From AC-56 sp963798705 (GTDB lineage: Bacteria > Actinomycetota > Thermoleophilia > Solirubrobacterales > 70-9): a stretch of 64,000 bases of DNA. The stretch is from NCBI GenBank assembly GCA_963798705.1, contig CAWCTW010000005.1, forward strand, positions 1,178,001 through 1,242,000, written 5' to 3'. Position numbers and translations under genes: made by a program. This document shows positions 32,011 through 39,768 of this stretch, piece after piece; the stretch's first letter is position 1, and each line of letters starts with the position of its first letter. The notes under the pieces were generated by a model, which ran no database searches, was not told where the DNA came from, and saw only the letters and a program-made list of their open reading frames with translations.

Positions 32011-32502
32011 ATGACTGAGACCGATCGACTGCTCGAGAACGCCGGCGCCTACTCGGAGGCGTTCGACAAGGCGGACCTCGCCATGCCGCCCTCGAAGCGG
32101 GTCGCGGTGCTGGCCTGCATGGACGCACGTCTCATCCCCAGCCGCGTGCTCGGCCTGAACGAGGGCGAGGCGCACATCCTCCGCAACGCCGGGGGAGTGG
32201 TCACCGACGACGCGATCCGGTCACTCGCGATCTCCCAGAACCTGCTCGGCACCCAGGAGATCATCCTGCTCCACCACACCGACTGCGGCATGATGACCTT
32301 CACCGACGAGGAGCTCGCCGCCAAGCTCGAGGAGGAGGCCGGCGAGCGCCCCGGCTGGTCGGCGCAGGCATTCTCCGACCTCGAGGGAGACGTTCGCGAC
32401 TCCGTCGCCCGACTGCGCGAGAGCCCCTTCATCACGAACAAGGACAGCATCAGGGGCTTCGTCTACGACGTCAAGACGGGCGAGCTGCGCGAGGTCGCCT
32501 AG
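32011..32502 (+). CDS. Beta-class carbonic anhydrase (Rv1284-like)
   Basis: This 163-residue zinc enzyme interconverts CO2 and bicarbonate. The zinc and catalytic residues of the beta class are visible: C36, D38 and R40 in ACMDARL, and H89 and C92 in LHHTDCGM. Length and the short C-terminal arm match the mycobacterial Rv1284 type. The ATG has a good GAGGAGG ribosome site at 31997-32003, 7 bases upstream. The cytosolic enzyme may supply bicarbonate to acyl-CoA carboxylases. It stands 53 bases after the SDR gene and may share its transcript. Confidence 0.93.
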   Translation: MTETDRLLENAGAYSEAFDKADLAMPPSKRVAVLACMDARLIPSRVLGLNEGEAHILRNAGGVVTDDAIRSLAISQNLLGTQEIILLHHTDCGMMTFTDEELAAKLEEEAGERPGWSAQAFSDLEGDVRDSVARLRESPFITNKDSIRGFVYDVKTGELREVA

Positions 32503-32514
32503 GGCTGAGCGTGG

Positions 32515-32769
32515 TCAACCGACCCCCGCCTCTCGAAGCCACTCGGCGACGTCCGGCGGCGGGTCACCGTGGAAGGACAGGCGGGACGACTCGCGCAGCA
32601 CGTGCTCGCGATGGTGGTGCTCCTGATCGCGGTTGGTTGAGAGCCAGATCGCCGCAGCAACCGTCATCTGGGCGGCGGGAGTGTCGCCGCCATTCGGGTC
32701 GCAGATCGCCGCCGCCTCGCGCACCGCCTCGGAGACGGTGGGGATCGGCTCTCGGTCGCCCGTCCTCAT
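32515..32769 (-). CDS. Small hypothetical protein (84 aa)
   Basis: This 84-residue reading frame starts at the ATG at 32769 (MRTGDREPIPTVSEAVREAAAICDPNG) and ends with a tryptophan-containing acidic tail (PPPDVAEWLREAG). A longer version from 32823 is possible. The composition (alternating charged and hydrophobic residues, few arginine runs) is protein-like and suggests two or three helices, with a His-rich turn in the middle (QEHHHREHV). I do not recognise a domain. It is convergent with the carbonic anhydrase (12-base gap) and lies downstream of the pilin-signal protein on the same strand. Confidence 0.55.
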   Translation of the reverse strand: MRTGDREPIPTVSEAVREAAAICDPNGGDTPAAQMTVAAAIWLSTNRDQEHHHREHVLRESSRLSFHGDPPPDVAEWLREAGVG

Positions 32770-32844
32770 CGTGGACCCGGCTTCCCATTCGAGGATCGAC
32801 TTATTCGTCCCATGGCCGAGCAAATCGATCCTCGGTCGGCGCCC

Positions 32845-33870
32845 CTACGTGCCCTCGTCCTCGGGGTCGCGGTAGACCGGCTTCTCCCAGGGCGGCGCAA
32901 TCGCGAATCTCGTGCGCAGCGTCCGAGCGCCCAGGGTCTCGATCGGGATCAGCTCAAGCCGTGAGGCGGGCGTCCAGCGGGAGCGCTTCGGCGGGACGGT
33001 GAGGCGCCGCGGGAGCTTCGCGGGCGGCCGTTCGTCACGGGCCAGCGCATAGGCGTCCACTCCCGCGGCGGCACCCGCGTTGCCAAACCGCCTGATCGAC
33101 AGGCGGCGGTGCTCGTGGACGTGTCCCGCGTGGCTGCCACCCGAGACGAAGAGCTTGCCGGTGCTGCGATCCCAGGCCGCGCGAGAGACCATCCCGGTGT
33201 CCGACGGCCAGCTCGTCACGCCGCCGTCGTAGTTGTAGCCGTGGTGGGAGGTCGCCCTGCTCTCAACCCCGTCGGGCGTGACGCGCACCTGAGCGCCCTC
33301 CCAGTCGTCCTCGTGGCGGTCGACACCTCCGGGGACCACTCCCCCGAGCCAGGTGGAGTCCTCGTAGTAGAGCCAGTACTGGACGTAGAGGTTCCCGGCC
33401 CGGTCACCCTCGCAGTCGTAGCCGCGCACCATGCTCTCGGTGCGCGAGACGTCGGTGCGACAGTCGACGACGTGGACGAACGCCGCCGCCGGTTCCCCGG
33501 TGTCGGAGCGCCACACCGGCCCGGAAGCCGGGCCGTTGCCGCAGGCGCCGCCCCGGCAGGAGCGAAAATCCACCGGCAGTGCGGTCATTCCCGTCTCGTA
33601 GACGACCTCCGGCGCGTTTTGCTCCACGGCGGCGGCCACCTCGGCCCCGTACGCCGCCACCAGGTCGCCGCTCTCGGCGCACGTCGACGACAGCCCCGCC
33701 GCGCACAGCATGCGCAGCGCGATCGACCGCGCCAGGATTCCTCCGGGCAGCCCGGATCCCACCGCGGCGAGCAGGCCGACGAGCAGCGCCGCCACCACCA
33801 GGCACAGGCCGATCCATTCGACCGTCGTCTGCCCGGTCTGCCGCCTCGCCCGCTGTAGGCCGGCGCCCAT
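32845..33870 (-). CDS. Exported protein with type IV pilin-like signal and HEDDWE motif
   Basis: This 341-residue protein has an N terminus that matches a class III (prepilin) signal: basic leader, then G13-QTTVE with Glu at +5, followed by a 20-residue hydrophobic helix (WIGLCLVVAALLVGLLAAVGSG). The exported part contains several cysteines (about 50-155). A tryptophan/acid-rich centre (YVQYWLYYEDSTW ... HEDDWEGAQVRV) is reminiscent of the HxxDWE motif of Vps62- and NPP1-like proteins, and SHAGHVHEHRRLS follows. It is not associated with Tad pilus genes here. Function is unknown; a surface-assembled or membrane-anchored enzyme or binding protein is plausible. Confidence 0.7.
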   Translation of the reverse strand: MGAGLQRARRQTGQTTVEWIGLCLVVAALLVGLLAAVGSGLPGGILARSIALRMLCAAGLSSTCAESGDLVAAYGAEVAAAVEQNAPEVVYETGMTALPVDFRSCRGGACGNGPASGPVWRSDTGEPAAAFVHVVDCRTDVSRTESMVRGYDCEGDRAGNLYVQYWLYYEDSTWLGGVVPGGVDRHEDDWEGAQVRVTPDGVESRATSHHGYNYDGGVTSWPSDTGMVSRAAWDRSTGKLFVSGGSHAGHVHEHRRLSIRRFGNAGAAAGVDAYALARDERPPAKLPRRLTVPPKRSRWTPASRLELIPIETLGARTLRTRFAIAPPWEKPVYRDPEDEGT

Positions 33871-33973
33871 GCGCCGACGCTAGGAGTGCCGGGCGCGCGG
33901 GTGGCGCGCGGAAGGTGGCGGATCCGCTACGGCTTCGCGTCAAGCTCCGCCCGCGGATCGCTACGGTGCGGAT

Positions 33974-34435
33974 ATGCCATCGGAGCGGGTGCTTCGAACC
34001 ATCGCAGGGGCGCTCGCGCTGGCCGGGATCGGCGTCGCCACCTACATCACCGTCGCCGACGCCGGAGGCGGCGCCCCGCAGTGCCTCGCCGGAGGCCACG
34101 GCTGCCAGGCCGTTGCCGACAGCTCCTATTCGCACGTGGTCGGTGTCAACGTGGCCGTGTTCGGCATCGTCGGATACGTGCTCCTGGCGCTCTGCGCTGG
34201 AATCGTCGGCGACGTCGCGCGAATAGCGGGCCTGGGCATCGCGCTGGTGGGGTTCGGGTTCAGCGCCTATCTGACCTATCTGGAGCTCTTCGTCATCGAT
34301 GCCATCTGCCAGTGGTGCGTCGCCAGCGCCGTGCTCATGACCCTGCTGCTCGTCGTCAGCGCCCTGAGGGCGTTCGGCTACGTGGGCGCCGAGCTCATGG
34401 GCGGGGCGCGAGCGGCCCGCGCCGACGAGCTGTAG
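33974..34435 (+). CDS. VKOR-family disulfide-generating membrane protein
   Basis: This 153-residue bacterial vitamin K epoxide reductase homologue has four transmembrane helices, the loop cysteine pair C37 and C44 (PQCLAGGHGCQAV) and the active-site C112-x-x-C115 (ICQWCVAS). It re-oxidises an exported DsbA-like protein and passes electrons to quinone, replacing DsbB in actinobacteria. The next gene, overlapping by one base (TAGTG), is just such a DsbA-like protein. TACGGT six bases before the ATG predicts a leaderless transcript for the pair. Confidence 0.93.
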   Translation: MPSERVLRTIAGALALAGIGVATYITVADAGGGAPQCLAGGHGCQAVADSSYSHVVGVNVAVFGIVGYVLLALCAGIVGDVARIAGLGIALVGFGFSAYLTYLELFVIDAICQWCVASAVLMTLLLVVSALRAFGYVGAELMGGARAARADEL

Positions 34436-35133
34436 TGGACCGCCGGCGCCTCCGCCAGATCGCCAGCGGGATCGCCTTCCTCGCGGTCTGCGCGATCGCC
34501 GTGCTGATCGTCCTCAACCAAGCTGGTGGCAGCTCGGGGGGTGACACCGACCTCGAGGGCGTCGCCATGGTGCGCCAGCAGCTCCGCGGGATCCCCCAGC
34601 ACGGCACCGTGCTGGGCGACCGTGACGCGAAGGTGGACGTCATCGAATACGGCGACCTGCAGTGCCCGGTCTGCATGGCGTTCTCCGAGGACGCGGGGCC
34701 CGACCTGATCGACCACGTGGTCCGCGACGGAGCCGCCACCTACGAGCTCCGCCTGTGGCCGGTGATCGGAAAGCCGCCCCACGCCCAGTCGGTGGAGGCC
34801 GCGAAGGCGGCGCTGGCCGCCTCCGAGCAGGACCGCTACTGGAACTACGTCGAGCTCTTCTACCGCAACCAGGGAGCCGAGGAGTCGGGATACGTGACCG
34901 ACGCGTTCCTGACCGCGATCGCGAGGGGCGCCGGGGTCCCGGACGTGGGCCGGTGGAACCGCGATCGCCGGTCCGATCGCTACGACGGCGTTCTCGCGCA
35001 AACGGACGCGGATGCCGCCGGCCTCGGATTCACGGGGACACCGTCGTTCGTCGTCGAGGGGCCGGGCGGCCGGCGAACGCTCACCGTGGCGACGCCCGAC
35101 GACATCGCGGATGCGATCCGGGGGGTCGAGTGA
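34435..35133 (+). CDS. DsbA-like thioredoxin-fold oxidase, membrane-anchored
   Basis: This 232-residue protein has a single N-terminal membrane anchor (IASGIAFLAVCAIAVLIVL) and an exported DsbA-type domain with active site C77-P-V-C80 in YGDLQCPVCMAF and the cis-Pro loop GFTGTPSFVVEG. It introduces disulfides into exported proteins and is re-oxidised by the upstream VKOR, with which it is translationally coupled (the GTG overlaps the VKOR stop). It belongs to the actinobacterial DsbA/BdbD-like branch. Together with DipZ at 9-10.8 kb the genome has both oxidising and reducing exported thiol systems. Confidence 0.92.
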   Translation: MDRRRLRQIASGIAFLAVCAIAVLIVLNQAGGSSGGDTDLEGVAMVRQQLRGIPQHGTVLGDRDAKVDVIEYGDLQCPVCMAFSEDAGPDLIDHVVRDGAATYELRLWPVIGKPPHAQSVEAAKAALAASEQDRYWNYVELFYRNQGAEESGYVTDAFLTAIARGAGVPDVGRWNRDRRSDRYDGVLAQTDADAAGLGFTGTPSFVVEGPGGRRTLTVATPDDIADAIRGVE

Positions 35134-35156
35134 GCGCGCGAGGTAGAGTCGGCCTC

Positions 35157-35411
35157 GTGGCCGATCGAGGGGACCTTCAGCCGCAGCGCAAGGAGACGAA
35201 CTGGAAGGCGTGGGGCCTGGGCGCCCTCGTAGTCGTGGTGATCATCTTCATCGCGCTGAACTCGCAGAAGGTGACGGTGAAGTTCCTGTTCTTCGACGCG
35301 ACGATGCCGCTGATCTTCGCGCTGGCGATCACAACGATCCTCGGCATGATCATCGGCTACGTGTGGCCGGTCGTGCGCCGCCACCGCCGGGGCACGGATG
35401 AGCCCCGCTGA
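35157..35411 (+). CDS. LapA-domain small membrane protein
   Basis: This 84-residue protein has two hydrophobic helices (WGLGALVVVVIIFIALNSQKV and LIFALAITTILGMIIGYVWPVV) separated by KVTVKFLFFDATMP, the defining pattern of the LapA (lipopolysaccharide assembly protein A, DUF1049) domain. In actinobacteria its function is unknown. TAGAGT (35144-35149) stands seven bases before the GTG, so it may be transcribed from its own leaderless promoter just after dsbA. Its stop directly abuts the convergent pntB stop. Confidence 0.8.
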   Translation: MADRGDLQPQRKETNWKAWGLGALVVVVIIFIALNSQKVTVKFLFFDATMPLIFALAITTILGMIIGYVWPVVRRHRRGTDEPR

Positions 35412-36827
35412 CTAGAGGCTCTCGATCTCCGCGGCGATGTCCGCCGCCGCCTGCTTGGCGTCGGAGAACAGCATCGACGTCTTCGGGTGGTAGAAGAGGT
35501 CGTTGTCGATGCCGGCGAAGCCCGGGCTGAGCGAGCGCTTGATCACGATCACCTGCTGCGCCTCGTCGACCTCGATGATCGGCATGCCGGCGATCGGCGA
35601 ATCGGGGTCGTCCTTGGCGGCCGGGTTGGTCACGTCGTTCGCCCCGATCACGACCGCGACGTCGGTGTGCGGCATCTCCGGGTTGATGTCGTCCATCTCC
35701 TTGAGCTCCTCGTAGGGCACGTCGGCCTCCGCGAGCAGCACGTTCATGTGGCCCGGCATCCGGCCGGCCACCGGGTGGATGGCGTAGGCGACGTCGACGC
35801 CGCGCTTCTCGAGCTCCGAGGCCATCTCCTTCACCGCGTGCTGGGCCTGCGCGACCGCCATCCCGTAGCCGGGAACGATCACGACCGAGTCGGCGTAGGC
35901 GAGCTTGATCGCGGCGTCCTGCGCTCCGATCGACGTGACCGGGCGCTCCTCGGTGGCAGCGCCGCCGGTCGGCAGCGCGCCGAAGCCCGCGAACAGGATG
36001 TTCGGCACCGACCGGTTCATGGCGGTCGCCATGGCGAGCGTCAGGATCGTTCCCGACGAGCCGACCAGCGTCCCGGCGACGATCAGGACGGTGTTGTCGA
36101 GGGCGATTCCCGCCGCCGCGGCGGAGAGCCCGGTGAACGCGTTCAGAAGCGAGATCACCACCGGCATGTCCGCGCCTCCAATCGGGAGCACGAAGAGATT
36201 TCCCAGGATCGCCGCCGCGATCAGGACCGCAATGAAGAGGCCCTGGGAGGGACCGGAGTCGTGATCGATGCCGAGGACGATGCACGCCGCGACGATCCCG
36301 ACGAGCAGCAGGCCGTTGATGACCTGCTGGCCGGGCACCTTCATCGGCTGCCCGGCGATGATGCCCTGAAGCTTCCCGAAGGCGATGTTGGACCCCCAGA
36401 ACGAGACCGATCCGATCACCATCGACAACATGATCGGAATGAAGGTGTCGAGCGGGATCGCCTCGCCGACCGAGATGTCGTGCCGGAACTCGGCCCAGGC
36501 GATCAGCGCCACGGCGCCGCCGCCGACGCCGTTGTAGAGGGCCACCATCTGGGGCATGGCGGTCATCTGCACGCGCCGCGAGGCCACGACCCCCACGATC
36601 GACCCGCCCACGAGCCCGATCGCGATCAGCCCCCAGTTGCCGATTCCCTTCAGGGCGAGCGTCGTGGCCACCGCGATCACCATCCCCGCGGCGGCGATCA
36701 GGTTGCCCTGCTTGGCGGTCGTGGGGTGCGTCCCGCGGCGGATCCCGAGGATGAACAGGGAGAACGACACGATGTAGCAGGCCTGCACGAAAGCCGACTG
36801 GGGGTCGAGCGCTGCGACGACGGGCAC
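35412..36827 (-). CDS. pntB: NAD(P) transhydrogenase subunit beta
   Basis: This 471-residue beta subunit of the proton-translocating transhydrogenase drives hydride transfer from NADH to NADP+ with the proton gradient. The N-terminal two-thirds carry the transmembrane helices. The C-terminal NADP-binding domain III shows VVIVPGYGMAVAQAQHAVKEMA, AIHPVAGRMPGHMNVLLAEA, DVAVVIGANDVTNPAAKDDPDSPIAGMPI and IKRSLSPGFAGIDNDLFY. It is the last gene of a pntAa-pntAb-pntB operon, as in many bacteria with a split alpha subunit. The GTG start is two bases after the pntAb stop. It supplies NADPH for lipid and thiol metabolism. Confidence 0.96.
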   Translation of the reverse strand: MPVVAALDPQSAFVQACYIVSFSLFILGIRRGTHPTTAKQGNLIAAAGMVIAVATTLALKGIGNWGLIAIGLVGGSIVGVVASRRVQMTAMPQMVALYNGVGGGAVALIAWAEFRHDISVGEAIPLDTFIPIMLSMVIGSVSFWGSNIAFGKLQGIIAGQPMKVPGQQVINGLLLVGIVAACIVLGIDHDSGPSQGLFIAVLIAAAILGNLFVLPIGGADMPVVISLLNAFTGLSAAAAGIALDNTVLIVAGTLVGSSGTILTLAMATAMNRSVPNILFAGFGALPTGGAATEERPVTSIGAQDAAIKLAYADSVVIVPGYGMAVAQAQHAVKEMASELEKRGVDVAYAIHPVAGRMPGHMNVLLAEADVPYEELKEMDDINPEMPHTDVAVVIGANDVTNPAAKDDPDSPIAGMPIIEVDEAQQVIVIKRSLSPGFAGIDNDLFYHPKTSMLFSDAKQAAADIAAEIESL

Positions 36828-36829
36828 GT

Positions 36830-37210
36830 TCAGTCCTTGCCTTCGCCGGATGCGTCGGTGTCGTCAGCAGCTCGTCCTTTATCGGACCCGGACGCCCCCG
36901 GACGCGAACCGGAGGAGGCGTCCGGGCCTTTTTTGGGCTTCCGCACGAACATGCCGAGCATGCGGTCCGTGACCATGAAGCCGCCGACGATGTTGATCGT
37001 GCCGAAGGCGATCGCGATCGTGCCGATCAGGTTGTCGAGCCAGAAGTCGGACAGCCCCACGACGATCAGCCCGCCCAGCAGCACGATCCCGTGAATCGCG
37101 TTCGTCTGCGACATCAGGGGGGTGTGCAGCGTCGTCGGCACCTTGGAGATGACCTCGAAGCCGACGAAGGCGGCCAGGACGAAGATCGTGATCTCGGTGA
37201 TGAGGGGCAT
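36830..37210 (-). CDS. pntAb: NAD(P) transhydrogenase subunit alpha part 2 (membrane)
   Basis: This 126-residue small membrane subunit begins ITEITIFVLAAFVGFEVISKVPTTLHTPLMSQTNAIHGIVLLGGL, the canonical domain II portion of the alpha subunit, with three transmembrane helices. The C-terminal 35 residues (KPKKGPDASSGSRPGASG...) are an unusual Ser/Gly/Asp-rich hydrophilic tail. Its DNA, read on the other strand, contains a perfect intrinsic terminator (36897-36934). The ATG overlaps the pntAa stop by one base (TGATG). Confidence 0.95.
   Translation of the reverse strand: MPLITEITIFVLAAFVGFEVISKVPTTLHTPLMSQTNAIHGIVLLGGLIVVGLSDFWLDNLIGTIAIAFGTINIVGGFMVTDRMLGMFVRKPKKGPDASSGSRPGASGSDKGRAADDTDASGEGKD
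36897..36934 (+). terminator. Canonical intrinsic terminator antisense inside pntAb
   Basis: CCCGGACGC and GCGTCCGGG form a 9-base perfect stem with a 12-base loop. Two C and six consecutive T follow (36929-36934), so the structure would terminate plus-strand transcription. It lies within the coding sequence of the pntAb C-terminal tail, antisense to the operon. Confidence 0.65.
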
Positions 37211-38343
37211 CAGGCCGTCGCCCCCGCGGCCTCGCGCGCGCGCTCGTTGCGGATCTCACCCTTGTGGGTGAGGCACGCGCCGGCCACCACCTCGTCCTCG
37301 AAGTCCAGGTCGAGCCGGCCCTCCTCGTTGACCAGCAGCTCGAGCAGGTTCTGCACGTTCTTCGCGTAGAGCTGCGACGCGTGCGTCGCCAGCTCGCTCG
37401 GCAGGTTGAGCGGCGCGATGATCTTGACCCCGTTGTCGACGACCGTCTCGCCCGCCTGCGACAGCTCGCAGTTGCCGCCCGATTCGCCCGCGAGGTCGAT
37501 GATCACCGACCCGGGCTGCATGTTGCGGACGGCCTCGGCAGTGATCAGGATCGGCGCCCGGCGGCCGGGGACGAGCGCCGTCGTGATGATCACGTCCTGC
37601 TTCGCCGCGGCCTCGGCCAGAGCATCGCGGACCTTCTCGTTCTCCTCGTCGGTGAGTGGGCGGGCGTACCCGCCCTCGGCCTCGGCGTCGGGGATGAAGT
37701 CGAGCTCCAGCGGCCGGCCGCCGAGGCTGGCGATCTGCTCCCAGGCGGCGCGCCGGATGTCGAATCCTGTGACGACCGCGCCGAGCCGCTTCGCCGTGGC
37801 GATCGCCTGCAGACCCGCCACGCCGGCGCCCAGCACCATCACCCGGGCCGGCGCCACCGTGCCGGCTGCCGTGGTCATCATCGGGAAGAAGCGGCCCACC
37901 TCGGTGGCCGCCAGCAGCGTCGCCGCGTAGCCGGCGACGTTGGCCTGGGAGGACAGCGCGTCCATGGCCTGCGCCCGCGTGATCCGCGGGATCGCCTCCA
38001 TCGCGAAGCTCGTCACTCCGGCATGGGCGAGGGCCTTGGTGGTCTCACCGGAGGTCAGCGGTGCCAGGTGGCCGATCAGCACCTGCCCGGACCGGAGCCG
38101 CCCGATCTCCTCGACGGTCGGCAGGGCCACCTTGGCCACCACGTCGGCGCCCCAGGCATCGTCGGCCGAGCCCACGGACGCTCCGGCGTCGGAGTACTCG
38201 GAGTCCGGATGGCCGGCGGCCTCGCCGGCTCCGGCCTCCGCCGCCACGTCGACGTCGTCCCCCGTCAGGGATCGCACGACGTCGGGAATCAGCGCCACGC
38301 GGCGCTCGCCCTCCCGGGACTCTTTGGGGACACCAACCCTCAT
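37210..38343 (-). CDS. pntAa: NAD(P) transhydrogenase subunit alpha part 1 (NAD-binding)
   Basis: This 377-residue NAD-binding domain I begins VGVPKESREGERRVALIPDVV, has the Rossmann motif VMVLGAGVAGLQAIATAKRLGAVVTGFD, VIITTALVPGRRAPILIT and VIIDLAGESGGNCE, and ends in the alanine-dehydrogenase-like LPSELATHASQLYAKN segment. With pntAb and pntB it forms the membrane transhydrogenase. It is the first gene of the operon. A 202-base region upstream contains the imperfect palindrome TTCGCTATGCGAA (38430-38442), perhaps part of its promoter. Start is the ATG at 38343. Confidence 0.95.
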   Translation of the reverse strand: MRVGVPKESREGERRVALIPDVVRSLTGDDVDVAAEAGAGEAAGHPDSEYSDAGASVGSADDAWGADVVAKVALPTVEEIGRLRSGQVLIGHLAPLTSGETTKALAHAGVTSFAMEAIPRITRAQAMDALSSQANVAGYAATLLAATEVGRFFPMMTTAAGTVAPARVMVLGAGVAGLQAIATAKRLGAVVTGFDIRRAAWEQIASLGGRPLELDFIPDAEAEGGYARPLTDEENEKVRDALAEAAAKQDVIITTALVPGRRAPILITAEAVRNMQPGSVIIDLAGESGGNCELSQAGETVVDNGVKIIAPLNLPSELATHASQLYAKNVQNLLELLVNEEGRLDLDFEDEVVAGACLTHKGEIRNERAREAAGATA

Positions 38344-38545
38344 CTGAGCCGCGAGAGCCTATTCAACGGCGTCCGATCGGCGTCGAATTGGCGACCCAGA
38401 GGCGAGATTCGGCCGCGTGAAGCCTTACTTTCGCTATGCGAAGCAGGGATTCACGCAACGCTCGGACGCGCGCCTCGCAACGCGCCCAGATGGACCACGG
38501 CGTCCTGGGCACGACGCTGACGTTGCGCGATGCCACTCAGCCATA

Positions 38546-39601
38546 TCAGGCCGGAGTGGCGACGCCCGCCAGCTCGGCCAGGCGCCTTACCGTGTCGAGG
38601 CGCTGGTCGGCCTCGGGGCTGATCGGCGAGATGATCAGGCGGTCCACGCCGGCGGCCTCGTAGCGCTTCAATCGGTCCGCAACCTCGTCCTCGCTGCCGA
38701 CCAGCGCCGTCGCATCGACGAGCTCGTCCGGGATCGCGTCGTAGGCTTCCTCGCGCTTGCCGTCCAGGTAAAGGGACTGGACCTCGTCGGCGACCTCGCC
38801 GAAGCCGAAGCGGTGAGTCAGGTCGACGTAGAAGTTCGTCTTGCGGCTCCCCATCCCGCCCAGATACAGCAGCAGGCCGGCCTTCACCACGGCGCGCGCG
38901 GCGTCGGTGTCGCCGTCGATCGCCACCTGGACCGTCGGAGAGATCTCGAGGTCCGAGCGCGAGCGGCCGGCCTTGGCGAGGCCTGCCTCGACATGCTCGT
39001 CCCAGGTCTCGCGGAAGGCGTCGGGGGAGGAGAAGATCGGGATCCACCCGTCCGCGATCTCGGCGGTGATCTCGACCGACCTGCGGCCGATGGCCCCGAG
39101 GAAGATCGGGATGTGATTGCGCACCGGGTGGAAGTTGAGCTTCAGCGCCTTGCCCTCGCCTCCCGGAAGCGGCAGGTGGAAGTGCCCGCCGTCGTGCTCC
39201 AGGCGCTCCTCGCGGGCGACGATCTTGCGCACGATCTCCACGTACTCGCGCGTGCGGCCCCAGGGCTTGGGGTACGGGACGCCGTACCACCCCTCGGAGA
39301 CCTGCGGCCCCGACGGCCCGAAGCCGAAGATGAACCGCCCGCCCGACAGCGCGTCGATCGTGCATCCCGCCATCGCGGCGGCGGCGGGGGCCCGGGCCGG
39401 CACCTGCATGATCGCCGCGCCGAGCTGGATCGTCTCGGTCTGCGGCGCGAGCCAGGCCAGCACGCTCACCACGTCCGACCCGTAGGACTCCGCGGCCCAC
39501 ACCGAGTCGAAGCCGGCGGCCTCGGCCGCCTGGACGATCTCAAGCGCCTCGTCGCCGCGGGGACCGATGCCCCAGTAGCCGAGGTTGAGCCCGAGCTTCA
39601 T
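38546..39601 (-). CDS. LLM-class F420-dependent oxidoreductase (Rv0953c-like)
   Basis: This 351-residue luciferase-like protein begins MKLGLNLGYWGIGPRGDEALEIVQAAEAAGFDSVWAAE, continues with ETIQLGAAIMQVPARAPAAAAMAGCTIDALSGGRFIFGFGPSGPQVSEGWYG, and has NHIPIFLGAIGRRSVEITAEIADGW. This pattern belongs to the F420-dependent branch frequent in actinobacteria. The specific substrate is unknown. A TAGGCT hexamer eight bases before the ATG suggests a leaderless promoter. It is not closely related to the other LLM protein at 28 kb (which lacks the long insertion). Its upstream neighbour is the betaine-type importer operon. Confidence 0.9.
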   Translation of the reverse strand: MKLGLNLGYWGIGPRGDEALEIVQAAEAAGFDSVWAAESYGSDVVSVLAWLAPQTETIQLGAAIMQVPARAPAAAAMAGCTIDALSGGRFIFGFGPSGPQVSEGWYGVPYPKPWGRTREYVEIVRKIVAREERLEHDGGHFHLPLPGGEGKALKLNFHPVRNHIPIFLGAIGRRSVEITAEIADGWIPIFSSPDAFRETWDEHVEAGLAKAGRSRSDLEISPTVQVAIDGDTDAARAVVKAGLLLYLGGMGSRKTNFYVDLTHRFGFGEVADEVQSLYLDGKREEAYDAIPDELVDATALVGSEDEVADRLKRYEAAGVDRLIISPISPEADQRLDTVRRLAELAGVATPA

Positions 39602-39619
39602 CGCCGGGCAGCCTATCGG

Positions 39620-39766
39620 TCAGGCCAGCTCGCCGATCGCGCCCGCCGCCTGCTCATACATCCGCGATACCTGCCGGATTCCGCTCGCGGCATAGGAAGC
39701 CGCGAGGTCTGTGACGTCGGCCGGCGCCGGGGCCCCCGGCCCCGGCGCCTTGCTGAGCCAAGCCAT
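39620..39766 (-). CDS. Possible 48-aa protein after the betaine-type binding protein
   Basis: An ATG two bases after the substrate-binding-protein stop opens a 48-residue frame: a Pro/Gly/Ala start (MAWLSKAPGPGAPAPAD) followed by an amphipathic helix (LAASYAASGIRQVSRMYEQAAGAI). The tight spacing is what one expects of the last gene of an operon, but there is no ribosome site or known family. Confidence 0.3.
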   Translation of the reverse strand: MAWLSKAPGPGAPAPADVTDLAASYAASGIRQVSRMYEQAAGAIGELA

Positions 39767-39768
39767 TG

